Positions 40,128-48,643 are shown, numbered from the stretch's first letter. The stretch is DNA of 64,000 bases from Anaerorhabdus sp964386325 (GCA_964386325.1 CAYLQY010000005.1:81114-145113); one strand, 5' to 3'. Notes: a model not told the origin generated them from the sequence alone. Numbers and translations: made by a program.

Positions 40128-40823
40128 ATGAACAAGGTAGAACAAATATTCTTATTTTATAAAAATAAAATTGAACAAAGTGAATTTGAACTAAATTCCA
40201 AATTGCCTTCGAAAGAAGAAATTGCGAGAAAGTTCAACGCTGATGAAAAAGATGTATATTCTAGTTTAATGAAGTTAATGAAAATAGGATATATCAAAGA
40301 AAACAAGAAGAATTTCTTGGTTGTCTTTAAACGCGTTTTTAAAAAGATAGATAGAGTAGAAAGCTTTACAAATGAAGTCTTATCAACAGGACAAATTCCA
40401 GGATCACTAATTCTAGAATATCATTTATTTAGAGCTATTACACTACCTGTGTTACAAGAAAAAATGAGATTAAACGACAATGATTTAGTTCATTATATGG
40501 TAAGAGTAAGAACAATTAATGATTTACCAGTTGCCATAGCATACAGTTATATATCACCAAAATATTTAAAGTCAGTAAATATTGAAACAATGAATAAATC
40601 TATTTATGAGACATTGATAGATTATGGAGCCATTCTCACAAAAGTTCAAGGTGAAATGACTGCACATATACCAACTGAAGAACAAGAAGAAAATTTGAAA
40701 ATTAAGAATGAAGCATTATTGAAAGATTCCACCTATTTATATGATCAAGAAGATTGTGTCATAGAATATGATGAGGTCTATTATGTAAGTTCTAGATATG
40801 GATATTTTTATACATCTGTATAA
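40128..40823 (+). CDS. GntR/UTRA-like protein with degenerate DNA-binding domain
   Basis: 231 residues. The C-terminal two thirds is a clear UTRA domain (STGQIPGSLILEYHLFRA, HYMVRVRTINDLPVAIAYSYI), close to the regulators at 33514 and 42008. The N-terminal helix-turn-helix is eroded: the recognition helix reads FNADEKDVYSSLMKL in place of FNFSRMTVNKAIGHL, and the wing GKGSFV is replaced by NKKNFLVV. It has no clear ribosome site and begins 1 nt after the upstream stop. It may bind effector without binding DNA, or mix with its paralogues. Confidence 0.8.
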   Translation: MNKVEQIFLFYKNKIEQSEFELNSKLPSKEEIARKFNADEKDVYSSLMKLMKIGYIKENKKNFLVVFKRVFKKIDRVESFTNEVLSTGQIPGSLILEYHLFRAITLPVLQEKMRLNDNDLVHYMVRVRTINDLPVAIAYSYISPKYLKSVNIETMNKSIYETLIDYGAILTKVQGEMTAHIPTEEQEENLKIKNEALLKDSTYLYDQEDCVIEYDEVYYVSSRYGYFYTSV

Positions 40824-40839
40824 TTGTGGAGGAAAAGAA

Positions 40840-41922
40840 ATGAATAGCATAAATTTTGATATGTATGAATACATTGTCGAATCAAAAGACGCAGTAAGAA
40901 ATATTGTAGAAAACCAAGAAGAAATTTTGGGTGAGGCTGTTGAATATTGTGGTAGTAACATTGAGCAAATCTATATTGTTGGTTCTGGAACAAGTTATCA
41001 TTCAGCAGTAGCAGCGAGAAATGTTTTAGAAAAAACATTGAAGAAAAAAGTGTTTGCGGTTTATCCGATGGCATTTAAAGACAATGAATTAATTACAAAC
41101 AAGAATACCGTTGTGATTGGAATTTCGCATGCAGGCAGAAGTTCAAGTACAATACAAGCATTAGAAAAAGCCAAAGCAGAAGGATTAAAAACGATTGCGA
41201 TGACAGCTGAAAGAAATCGTCCTATCATTGATCATGCTGATAAAACAGTATACATTGAAATCGGATCAGAATATGCAGGACCAAAAACAAAAGGTTTCTT
41301 TGGCTCAGTAGCAACACTTGTACTATTTGGTTTAAATTATGGTGTTAAAAACGGTATCATCAATAATACTGAAAAGAATGAAATCATTGATCGTATGATA
41401 AAGACGACTGATAATATTCCAGATATTGCGGCTAAATCATGGGAATGGTATAAACGTAATAAAGAAGACCTACTAAAATCTAGACGAATGATTGTTTTAG
41501 GTTATGAGAACTGTCTAGCAAGTATGTTAGAAGGAACATTGAAAATATCAGAAGCAGTAAGATACAGTGTTATTGGATATGAACAAGAAGAATTTATGCA
41601 TGGAATCTATCATGGAATTGATGAAAATACATACATGGTTTATTTAGCTTCAAAAGGTCAATACTATGAACGTTGTATTCGCATGAAAGATTATTTTGAA
41701 AAGGAAAGACATAATCACAACTATCTCATTACATCAGATAAAGAATTAGACAATGGTAAGAATTTTGTTTATGACTTTGTGAATGATGAATACTTTGAAG
41801 GATTAGAATATATTGTACCTTTACAAGTTCTTGCACGAAAATTATCACAAGATTTAGGAATTGACTGTAATATCTCAAGTGATCCAGAGTTTCATAAAAA
41901 AATGGCGAGCTATACATATTAA
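40840..41922 (+). CDS. SIS-domain protein, deglycase-like
   Basis: 360 residues from the ATG at 40840 (GGAGG upstream). Two SIS domains with IYIVGSGTSYHSAVAARNVL and VIGISHAGRSSSTIQALEKA; the C-terminal catalytic-type motif is YEQEEFMHGIYHGID. It is only distantly alike to the SIS protein at 35060, suggesting a different step or substrate. Pairs of SIS enzymes are found in Salmonella gfr operons (GfrE/GfrF). It is the last gene before a terminator, so both SIS enzymes belong to one operon. The assigned chemistry is inference. Confidence 0.85.
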   Translation: MNSINFDMYEYIVESKDAVRNIVENQEEILGEAVEYCGSNIEQIYIVGSGTSYHSAVAARNVLEKTLKKKVFAVYPMAFKDNELITNKNTVVIGISHAGRSSSTIQALEKAKAEGLKTIAMTAERNRPIIDHADKTVYIEIGSEYAGPKTKGFFGSVATLVLFGLNYGVKNGIINNTEKNEIIDRMIKTTDNIPDIAAKSWEWYKRNKEDLLKSRRMIVLGYENCLASMLEGTLKISEAVRYSVIGYEQEEFMHGIYHGIDENTYMVYLASKGQYYERCIRMKDYFEKERHNHNYLITSDKELDNGKNFVYDFVNDEYFEGLEYIVPLQVLARKLSQDLGIDCNISSDPEFHKKMASYTY

Positions 41923-41951
41923 TCCCTTCCCAAGAAAAATAGCGCCATGAT

Positions 41952-41987
41952 AAAAACACACTTTATTAGAGTGTGCTTTTTATTTTG
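41952..41987 (+). terminator. Terminator of the NanE/PTS operon
   Basis: CACACT (41957-41962) pairs with AGTGTG (41970-41975), followed by CTTTTTATTTTG. Confidence 0.75.
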
Positions 41988-42007
41988 TATAGGGGAAACT
42001 TAAACCT

Positions 42008-42730
42008 TTATTGAAATGATGAGAAAGTATATTCGTACAAATCAGAACGATAATAAGTAATTGTATATTGGAATGGAATGTCTTCCTCAACAAAACGAAT
42101 AGAAATACTTTTTAATAAAGCATGGCTTTCTGTTTCTAATAAACTTGTTTGATCATCAGTTCCTTCAACAGCGCTTAACTTAGTCACAAATCCTTTTACA
42201 TCGATTCCCTGCTTACCAACATACTCATCAATTGAACCAGTAAGTGCAGTTAAATCTATATTAGGAAGAAATTTTGCAGGGATATAATAATATTGTAAAG
42301 CGATGGGAATATTGTTTCCAGTGCGAAGTCTTTTCATAAAATATACTTCTTCATCTTCTTGAATATGTAAATCGCGAATGATATCAGGAAATTCTTTTGC
42401 TTTGATAATCTTGTATTCAAGAAGCTTAGCCCCAGGAATCATTCCAATGCTTTGCATATCTTGGGTAAAACTCATTTTTCTTTGGATGTTGCGATTTACA
42501 GGTTTATAGGCAACAAAAGATCCTTTTCCTTTAGAACGAGTTATAACTCCTTTGAGGGCTAAATCATATAAAACATTATGAACAGTTTGTCGACCAAATC
42601 CAAATTTTTTAACTAATTCACTTTCAGAGGGAATAAGATCTCCGACCTTTAAATTCCCACTATGAATTTCACTTAAAAGGTAGTTTTCCAATACTTGTTT
42701 TTTTGAAGTTGGGTTACTATTTTTTTTCAT
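42008..42730 (-). CDS. GntR-family regulator with UTRA domain
   Basis: 240 residues. Winged helix at 10-80 (LIPSESELVKKFGFGRQTVHNVLYDLALKGVITRSKGKGSFV) and UTRA domain (QSIGMIPGAKLLEYKI, YFMKRLRTGNNIPIALQYYYI). AAAGGGAAA precedes the ATG. It is divergent from the second mannose-class PTS (43055) and should control it through the repeats at 42860-42910. Its recognition helix differs from that of the 33514 paralogue, in line with a different operator. Confidence 0.92.
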   Translation of the reverse strand: MKKNSNPTSKKQVLENYLLSEIHSGNLKVGDLIPSESELVKKFGFGRQTVHNVLYDLALKGVITRSKGKGSFVAYKPVNRNIQRKMSFTQDMQSIGMIPGAKLLEYKIIKAKEFPDIIRDLHIQEDEEVYFMKRLRTGNNIPIALQYYYIPAKFLPNIDLTALTGSIDEYVGKQGIDVKGFVTKLSAVEGTDDQTSLLETESHALLKSISIRFVEEDIPFQYTITYYRSDLYEYTFSSFQ

Positions 42731-43054
42731 TTCTTGATTTCCCTTTCATGACTCTTTTGTGAAAACAGCTTAAATACTTACAGATTAAGTATAGCAAATT
42801 AATAACCAATGTTGTTATAAACATGTTGATTTTAATGGATATTTCACAAATGTACATAATTACTACAAATGTATGGACAAATGAAAAATGTTGTGCTATT
42901 TTTGTAGTAACAAGAGATATAAGAGGGAATCAAAGAAGGGAGGAAGCAAGAAAAATATTCAATTATTACCTTGAATATTAAGATGATTCTTTGGCTTATG
43001 AACTTTAAATTTTAGAATTAACAAAAAATTATAAATTTAAGTTAGGAGGTAACT
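42731..43054 (+). promoter_or_regulatory. Control region between the divergent GntR and PTS genes
   Basis: This 324-bp gene-free stretch holds TTACTACAAA (42860-42869) and its exact inverted copy TTTGTAGTAA (42901-42910). After these come a strong unused ribosome-like site GGGAGG (42938-42943) and a hairpin AATATTCAA/TTGAATATT (42954-42979). A ten-codon frame follows at 42983-43015 (MILWLMNFKF). The real EIIC ribosome site AGGAGG lies just before 43055. I could not fix the -35 and -10 boxes with confidence. Confidence 0.55.
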
Positions 43055-43801
43055 ATGAATCTATTTCAAGTATTTATAATTAGTTTAATAACAGGTCTAG
43101 CATATTTACAAAGAAGAGCATTAGGGGATTGTCAATTAGAAAGACCAATTGTATTGGGACCAGTAATTGGTTGGATTTTAGGGGATTTTAATGCAGGTTT
43201 ACTTATTGGGGCAAATTTAGAATTAGTATTTATGGGTGCACAAGCTATTGGTGGATCAGTTCCATCAAACGTAGCTATTGGTAGTGCATTAGGAACAGCT
43301 GTTGCGATTACTTCAGGCACGGGTCTTGAAGGGGCAATGGTAGTAGCGATACCAGCCGCAGTACTTGCAAGTACATTTGAAATGTTTGCGAAAACAATTA
43401 GTGCATTTGCAGTACATGGTGCAGATAAATATGCCTTAGATGATAATTCAAAGGGAATTATTTTGATGATGTGGTTAGGAAATTTAGTGCATTTCTTAGC
43501 ATACTTCATTCCAACGTTCTTAGCATTATGGCTAGGAGCTGATTATATTTCAAACATGATGAATGTCATTCCAGCAAATGTTATGGCAGGTGTAAAAGCG
43601 GTGGGTGCATTATTACCAGCGCTAGGATTTGGTTTATTATTGAATAATTTAGGACGTAAAGAAATTCTTGGTTATTTCTTCATTGGATTTGCATTAGCTG
43701 CTTATATTCCATCTTTTGGAGTAATGGGTATTGCGTTTATTGGTATCGCTTATGTATGTGTTTGGGCATTCAATAAACTTCAAATGAATGGAGGTAATTA
43801 A
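43055..43801 (+). CDS. PTS mannose-family EIIC (second system)
   Basis: 248 residues, about seven membrane segments, with GPVIGWILGDFNAGLLIGANLELVFMGAQAIGGSVPSN, aligned to the EIIC at 37116 but clearly diverged. TTAGGAGG precedes the ATG. It heads an operon with EIID and EIIB but no EIIA. The divergent UTRA regulator at 42008 is the likely repressor. Confidence 0.93.
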   Translation: MNLFQVFIISLITGLAYLQRRALGDCQLERPIVLGPVIGWILGDFNAGLLIGANLELVFMGAQAIGGSVPSNVAIGSALGTAVAITSGTGLEGAMVVAIPAAVLASTFEMFAKTISAFAVHGADKYALDDNSKGIILMMWLGNLVHFLAYFIPTFLALWLGADYISNMMNVIPANVMAGVKAVGALLPALGFGLLLNNLGRKEILGYFFIGFALAAYIPSFGVMGIAFIGIAYVCVWAFNKLQMNGGN

Positions 43802-43802
43802 G

Positions 43803-44612
43803 ATGAGTGAAAATCGCGTAGTATTAACTAAGAAAGATATTAATCGTTTATTTAGACGTTCAAATGCCGTTCAATCTGCTTTCAACTTCGAAAGAATGCA
43901 GGCATTAGGATTTGCGTATGCAATGATTCCAGTAATTAATAAACTATATTCTAATAAAGAAGAACGTATACAAGCTTATCAAAGACATTTAGGATACTTT
44001 AATTCACATCCATGGGATTGTGGAGTTATCTTTGGTATCGTTGCATCAATGGAAGAAAGAATGGCTAATGGTGAAGATGTAAGTGAAGACAACATCACCG
44101 CAATTAAAGGTGCTCTTATGGGACCTCTTGCAGGAATTGGTGATTCATTATTCTGGGGAGCATTTAGACCAATTGTTGCCGGTATCTGTGCATCGCTTGC
44201 ATTATCTGGTTATGGTATTGCGCCATTAATCTTCGTTGTAGTTATCAATGTTGTGCACTTTGGTGTTGAATATTGGTGTGTAAAGAATGGTTACCAATTT
44301 GCGGATACATTTATGCAAAAGATGGAATCACTAAATGTAAAGGTATGGATGGAAGCTGCTTCTATTCTCGGCTTATTTGTAGTGGGTGGATTAGCTGCTA
44401 CATGGCTTGGAGTAAGCACACCACTCGTGTATACTGTAGGAGAAGCTACTGTTGAATTACAAACAGTATTAAATAACGTGTTTCCTAAACTTCTACCGCT
44501 TGTAGCAACACTTGGCGTATTTGGTTTATTACGCAAAGGTAAGAGTGCAACATGGGTAATGTTTGCGATTATCATCGTTGGATTTACATTGGGATTCTTT
44601 GGAATTCTATAG
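43803..44612 (+). CDS. PTS mannose-family EIID (second system)
   Basis: 269 residues from the ATG at 43803, served by GGAGG; the frame opens at 43788 inside EIIC. FNFERMQALGFAYAMIPVI and ALMGPLAGIGDSLFWGAFRP are EIID signatures. It partners the EIIC just upstream. Length and motifs are normal for the family. Confidence 0.93.
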   Translation: MSENRVVLTKKDINRLFRRSNAVQSAFNFERMQALGFAYAMIPVINKLYSNKEERIQAYQRHLGYFNSHPWDCGVIFGIVASMEERMANGEDVSEDNITAIKGALMGPLAGIGDSLFWGAFRPIVAGICASLALSGYGIAPLIFVVVINVVHFGVEYWCVKNGYQFADTFMQKMESLNVKVWMEAASILGLFVVGGLAATWLGVSTPLVYTVGEATVELQTVLNNVFPKLLPLVATLGVFGLLRKGKSATWVMFAIIIVGFTLGFFGIL

Positions 44613-44632
44613 TTTTTAAGATTGATTAAAAA

Positions 44633-44667
44633 GGAAGGAGCGTGTGGTACTGCCTATGCAGTACCAC
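44633..44667 (+). promoter_or_regulatory. Ribosome site separated from the EIIB start by a perfect hairpin
   Basis: GGAAGGAG (44633-44640) is followed by a perfect 10-bp hairpin, GTGGTACTGC-ctat-GCAGTACCAC (44644-44667), and the EIIB ATG only at 44678. With the hairpin folded away the gap is 13 nt. No other ribosome site stands near the ATG. Confidence 0.65.
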
Positions 44668-44677
44668 AAACTATAAA

Positions 44678-45157
44678 ATGGAATTTGCAGTAGTACGTAT
44701 TGATGACCGTTTAATTCATGGTCAAGTAATTATGGGGTGGACTCATTCAAAAGGAGTTAACACAATTATTGCGGTAGATGATGTTGTTGCGAATGATTCT
44801 TTTCAATGTTCACTACTTCAATTTGCAACGCCACCAGGAGTTAAATCGTATATTCTTACGGTGGAAAAAGCAGCAGCGTTAATCTTATCGGGCGATCTTG
44901 CAAATAAGAAAATAATGTTGTTAGTAAAAGGCCCTCAAGCAATTCTTGGTTTGATGGATAAAGGCGTTGAAATTAAGAATGTTAATGTTGGAAATGTACG
45001 TCCAAAAGATTACACGAAAGAAATAGTTAGTCATATTTATGCACGTGACACGGATATTGTTGCGTGGAAAGAACTTTGCTCTAGAATAGAAGTTATCGGT
45101 CGAATTTTACCAGATAGTCCAAAAACAAATTTAAATGATCTAATGAATAAATTTTAG
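44678..45157 (+). CDS. PTS mannose-family EIIB (second system)
   Basis: 159 residues from the ATG at 44678, where homology begins (MEFAVVRIDDRLIHGQVIMGW); His14 is the phosphorylation site. A GTG at 44642 would add 12 residues (VWYCLCSTTNYK) that do not resemble the family, but it directly follows a ribosome site, so the start is uncertain. VNVGNVRPKDYTKEI matches the second half of the family. Without its own EIIA, it may be charged by the EIIA at 36162. Confidence 0.88.
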   Translation: MEFAVVRIDDRLIHGQVIMGWTHSKGVNTIIAVDDVVANDSFQCSLLQFATPPGVKSYILTVEKAAALILSGDLANKKIMLLVKGPQAILGLMDKGVEIKNVNVGNVRPKDYTKEIVSHIYARDTDIVAWKELCSRIEVIGRILPDSPKTNLNDLMNKF

Positions 45158-45178
45158 TCGTAAAGAAATGAGAATGTT

Positions 45179-46789
45179 ATGAAATATAATGTAAATGATC
45201 AACCGTATAATTCGAATCGATTTTGTCTAACAGCTACCAATGGTATGGTATGTAGTACAAGTTCATTGGCTTCTTCAGCAGGATTAGAAATGTTAAAAAA
45301 AGGTGGAAATGCAGTTGATGCGGCAATCGCCACAGCAGCTGTTTTATCAGTTACTGAACCTACTAGTAATGGTATTGGTGGGGATGCTTTTGCAATTGTC
45401 TGGATGAACCAAAAAATGGTTGGATGTAATGCATCGGGGTATACACCTAAGAGCATTAATATTAGTGAAGTAAAAAATAAAGGTTATCAAACCATGCCAG
45501 AAAAAGGTTGGATACCAGTAACAATACCAGGACAACCAAAAGCATGGGCAGCACTCCTTGAACGTTTTGGAAAATTAACTTTAAAGGAAGTTCTTCAACC
45601 AGCAATTCATTATGCTGAAAATGGATATGCATTATCACCAACACTATCGCATCTATGGGATAAATATGTTAGTAAAAATATTGATGAATATAAAAAATCA
45701 TCACAGTTTAATGAATGGATTAAAACATTTACTAAAAATGGTGAACCGTATCAATTTGGTGAAATTGTAAAATTACCCAATCATGCTAAAACATTGAGAT
45801 TGATTGCTGAATCAAACGCAAAAGAATTCTATGAAGGTGAAATTGCAAAACAAATTGTAAAACAATGTAAACGTGATGGTGGCTATATAGAAGAAGATGA
45901 TTTAAAAGAATATGATATAGAGTGGGTAGAACCAGTAAGTGTAAATTATCACGGTTATGATATTTGGGAGATACCACCGAATGGGCAAGGATTAACTGCA
46001 TTGATGACACTTAATATTTTAAAGAATTTTCAATTCGATAAAAAAGATTGCACTGATACATATCATAAACAATTTGAAGCAATGAAAATGGCATTTGCAG
46101 ATGCCTTTGATATTATTACGGATCCCAAAAATATGAAACGCGATTTTCATGAATATCTAAATGATGATTATGGTAAAATTAGAAGTAAAGAAATTAGAGA
46201 AAATGCAGTACTAAGAAATCCTGTGGATCCACCAAAGAGTGGAACAGTGTATTTATGTGCGGCTGATAAAGATGGCAATATGGTTTCATATATACAAAGT
46301 AACTATATGGAATTTGGTTCAGGTATTGTTGTAGAAGATTATGGAATTGCACTACAAAATAGAGGTTCTGATTTCTCGCTTGATGAAAACCATATTAATG
46401 CTCTAGCACCAAGAAAGAAAACATATCATACAATTATTCCAGGATTTATTACTAAGGATAATAAAGCTGTATGTGCCTTTGGTGTCATGGGTGGTTATAT
46501 GCAACCGCAAGGTCATGTTCAAGTGGTTACAAATTTAATTGATTTCAATCTTAACCCTCAAATGGCATTAGATGCTCCAAGATGGCAATGGAAAGAAGGA
46601 AATGAATTCATTGTAGAACCTGAATTTGATAAGGAAATAATTGAAGAATTAATTAGCAAAGGACATATTGTAACAGTCGCAGATAATCGGTATTCATTTG
46701 GTCGAGGACAAATTATTTTGTTAAGAGAGAATGGTGTTTATATCGGTGGTACTGAGTCAAGAGCAGATAGTAATATTGCATGTTATTGA
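45179..46789 (+). CDS. Gamma-glutamyltransferase-like Ntn hydrolase, YwrD type
   Basis: 536 residues. The N-terminal half (MVCSTSSLASSAGLEMLKKGGNAVDAAIATAAVLSV, NGIGGDAFAIVW) and the self-cleavage site before Thr356 (SGTVYLCAADKDGNMVSYIQSNY) define the family. The usual TTH after the cleavage point reads TVY, as I recall for the YwrD subgroup. No signal peptide is seen, so the enzyme is probably cytoplasmic, unlike classic secreted GGT. It hydrolyses or transfers gamma-glutamyl-type amides. In B. subtilis ywrD also lies near CHR-transporter genes, as it does here. Confidence 0.85.
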   Translation: MKYNVNDQPYNSNRFCLTATNGMVCSTSSLASSAGLEMLKKGGNAVDAAIATAAVLSVTEPTSNGIGGDAFAIVWMNQKMVGCNASGYTPKSINISEVKNKGYQTMPEKGWIPVTIPGQPKAWAALLERFGKLTLKEVLQPAIHYAENGYALSPTLSHLWDKYVSKNIDEYKKSSQFNEWIKTFTKNGEPYQFGEIVKLPNHAKTLRLIAESNAKEFYEGEIAKQIVKQCKRDGGYIEEDDLKEYDIEWVEPVSVNYHGYDIWEIPPNGQGLTALMTLNILKNFQFDKKDCTDTYHKQFEAMKMAFADAFDIITDPKNMKRDFHEYLNDDYGKIRSKEIRENAVLRNPVDPPKSGTVYLCAADKDGNMVSYIQSNYMEFGSGIVVEDYGIALQNRGSDFSLDENHINALAPRKKTYHTIIPGFITKDNKAVCAFGVMGGYMQPQGHVQVVTNLIDFNLNPQMALDAPRWQWKEGNEFIVEPEFDKEIIEELISKGHIVTVADNRYSFGRGQIILLRENGVYIGGTESRADSNIACY

Positions 46790-46814
46790 TTCTCTAATTT
46801 AGATAGGGTGGATT

Positions 46815-47360
46815 ATGAAAGTATTAGTAGATTTATATGTATCATGGTTTAAAATGGGACTTTTCACATTTGGTGGTGGGTATGCCATGTTACCAATGAT
46901 ACAAAAAGAAGTTATTGAAAAACATCATTGGGCAACCGAAGAAGAAGTGATGGATTATTATGCCATAGGTCAATGTACACCAGGAATTATAGCGGTTAAC
47001 ACAGCGACATTTGTTGGTTATTATCAAAAAGGGGTAATTGGTGGGATTGCAGCTACATTGGGGGTTATTTCTCCAAGCATAATCATCATTAGTTTGATTG
47101 CATCTGTTCTAAGTAATTTTGCAGAAATTACAATTGTTCAAAATGCTTTAGCAGGTATTCGTGTGGCGGTTTGTTTCTTGATGGGAACCAGCATTTTGAA
47201 ACTGTGGAAATCAAGTGTTAAGGATATAACAGGAATAGTTCTATTTGTGATTGCGTTATTGCTTGCTTATTTTGCGAATGTTTCAGTTGTCATTATTGTT
47301 GTTCTCGCAGGAGTTGCTGGTATTGTACTTAGCAAAGTGAGGAGAATGAAACATGAGTAA
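46815..47360 (+). CDS. CHR-family (chromate) transporter, first half
   Basis: 181 residues, one CHR domain: FKMGLFTFGGGYAMLPMIQKEVIEKHHW and AIGQCTPGIIAVNTATFVGY are the conserved motifs; about five to six membrane segments. Short CHR proteins work as pairs encoded in tandem, and the second half overlaps by 8 nt. Many family members do not confer chromate resistance, and an organic or inorganic anion linked to the GGT reaction is equally likely here. Confidence 0.88.
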   Translation: MKVLVDLYVSWFKMGLFTFGGGYAMLPMIQKEVIEKHHWATEEEVMDYYAIGQCTPGIIAVNTATFVGYYQKGVIGGIAATLGVISPSIIIISLIASVLSNFAEITIVQNALAGIRVAVCFLMGTSILKLWKSSVKDITGIVLFVIALLLAYFANVSVVIIVVLAGVAGIVLSKVRRMKHE

Positions 47361-47907
47361 TTTTCTTTTGTTGATATTTGAGTTTTTTAAAACAGGTTTA
47401 TTTGCGATAGGTGGCGGATTAGCAACTATCCCCTTCCTACAAGATATGGCTGTTAAATACCATTGGTTTTCTACTGAAATGCTAACAACAATGATTGCAA
47501 TTTCAGAAAGCACACCAGGACCAATGGGCATCAATATGGCAACCTATGTTGGCTATCATATGTTTGGCTTACCAGGAGCAATCGCAACATCATTAGCGAT
47601 TGTTGCACCAAGCATCATCGTCATCTGTATCATTGCGAACATGTTAAAAAAATTCAAAGAAAATCAAACGGTTCAAGATATATTTTATGGTTTGCGTCCG
47701 GCTGTTGTGGCATTGATTGCAGTAGCATGTATCGATATTTTCTTAATCACATTATTTAACGTTGATTTTACCTCAATTGGGCAATTATTCAATTGGAAGT
47801 CATGGATATTATTGCTTGTATTAGTTGTAGTAAATCACTTTAAAAAATTAAATCCAATTCTTATAATTTTATTTTGTGCAACGATTGGTGCGGTATTTGC
47901 ATTCTAA
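47353..47907 (+). CDS. CHR-family (chromate) transporter, second half
   Basis: 184 residues, one CHR domain: FFKTGLFAIGGGLATIPFLQDMAVKYHWF and AISESTPGPMGINMATYVGY. Its motifs are diverged from the first half in the way usual for heterodimeric pairs. It ends the GGT/CHR part of the operon just before a terminator. Confidence 0.88.
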   Translation: MSNFLLLIFEFFKTGLFAIGGGLATIPFLQDMAVKYHWFSTEMLTTMIAISESTPGPMGINMATYVGYHMFGLPGAIATSLAIVAPSIIVICIIANMLKKFKENQTVQDIFYGLRPAVVALIAVACIDIFLITLFNVDFTSIGQLFNWKSWILLLVLVVVNHFKKLNPILIILFCATIGAVFAF

Positions 47908-47908
47908 A

Positions 47909-47942
47909 AAAAGATTCTCTAAAAAAATAGAGAATTTTTTAT
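47909..47942. terminator. Bidirectional terminator after the CHR pair
   Basis: ATTCTCTA (47914-47921) pairs with TAGAGAAT (47928-47935), flanked by A and T runs. Confidence 0.75.
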
Positions 47943-48556
47943 TTTGCGAAACTTAAGCTTAGTTTGTGAGGATTATAATTGTTAGGTGATTTTATAGTAT
48001 AAACAAGAGCATTAATTTCATCTTCGTTTAATTCGCTAGGAAGTTTATTGAAGTAGTGTAGAGATGCAGTTTTTATGCTAAAACAGTCTTCTCCAAAATT
48101 AATAATATTTACATATAATTCTATAATTTCATCTTTTGAGTAATGCTTTTCTAGTTCTAATGCAACTAATAATTCAGCGACTTTTCGTTCGTATTTTTTA
48201 TCGAAAGTAAAATACATATTTTTCGCAAGTTGTTGAGTAATGGTACTTCCTCCTTCAACTTTTTTTCCTTCTTTAATATTTGTGAATAAAGCACGTGTTA
48301 AAGAAATTAAATCAAAACCAGAATGATGATAAAAGCGAGTATCTTCTGAATTGATGAGAGTATGTATAAATAGTGGATTGATATCATCGATAGAAATATA
48401 ATTATCTCTAGATCTAATTTCATTTACGTATTCTTCTAGCGGTTTATCTTGAGTTGCAGTGTGATACATATCAACACCCTTAACCACGATTGGTAATGCG
48501 AAATTAACACCTAATATACATGTAATCAACACAATAATTGCGAATAATCTTTTCAT
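47939..48556 (-). CDS. mtgA: Monofunctional peptidoglycan glycosyltransferase, GT51
   Basis: 205 residues. An N-terminal membrane anchor (FAIIVLITCILGVNFALPIVV) is followed by the GT51 domain, with the catalytic glutamate in INSEDTRFYHHSGFD and the family motif EGGSTITQQLAKNMYF, then KYERKVAELLVALELEKHYSKDEIIELYVN. It polymerises lipid II into glycan chains. There is no transpeptidase domain, and the protein is slightly shorter than typical MtgA/SgtA. GAGGTG precedes the ATG. Confidence 0.9.
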   Translation of the reverse strand: MKRLFAIIVLITCILGVNFALPIVVKGVDMYHTATQDKPLEEYVNEIRSRDNYISIDDINPLFIHTLINSEDTRFYHHSGFDLISLTRALFTNIKEGKKVEGGSTITQQLAKNMYFTFDKKYERKVAELLVALELEKHYSKDEIIELYVNIINFGEDCFSIKTASLHYFNKLPSELNEDEINALVYTIKSPNNYNPHKLSLSFAK

Positions 48557-48591
48557 AGGAACTCACCTCTTTTTCTATTCTTATCATAGAC

Positions 48592-48627
48592 AAAAAAAGT
48601 AAGTTCTTCCTTAGAAAAAACTTACTA
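48592..48627 (-). terminator. Terminator of the metallophosphoesterase gene
   Basis: On the minus strand AGTAAGTT pairs with AACTTACT (arms at 48620-48627 and 48599-48606), followed by a run of T. Confidence 0.75.
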
Positions 48628-48643
48628 AATCATTACAAAATTG

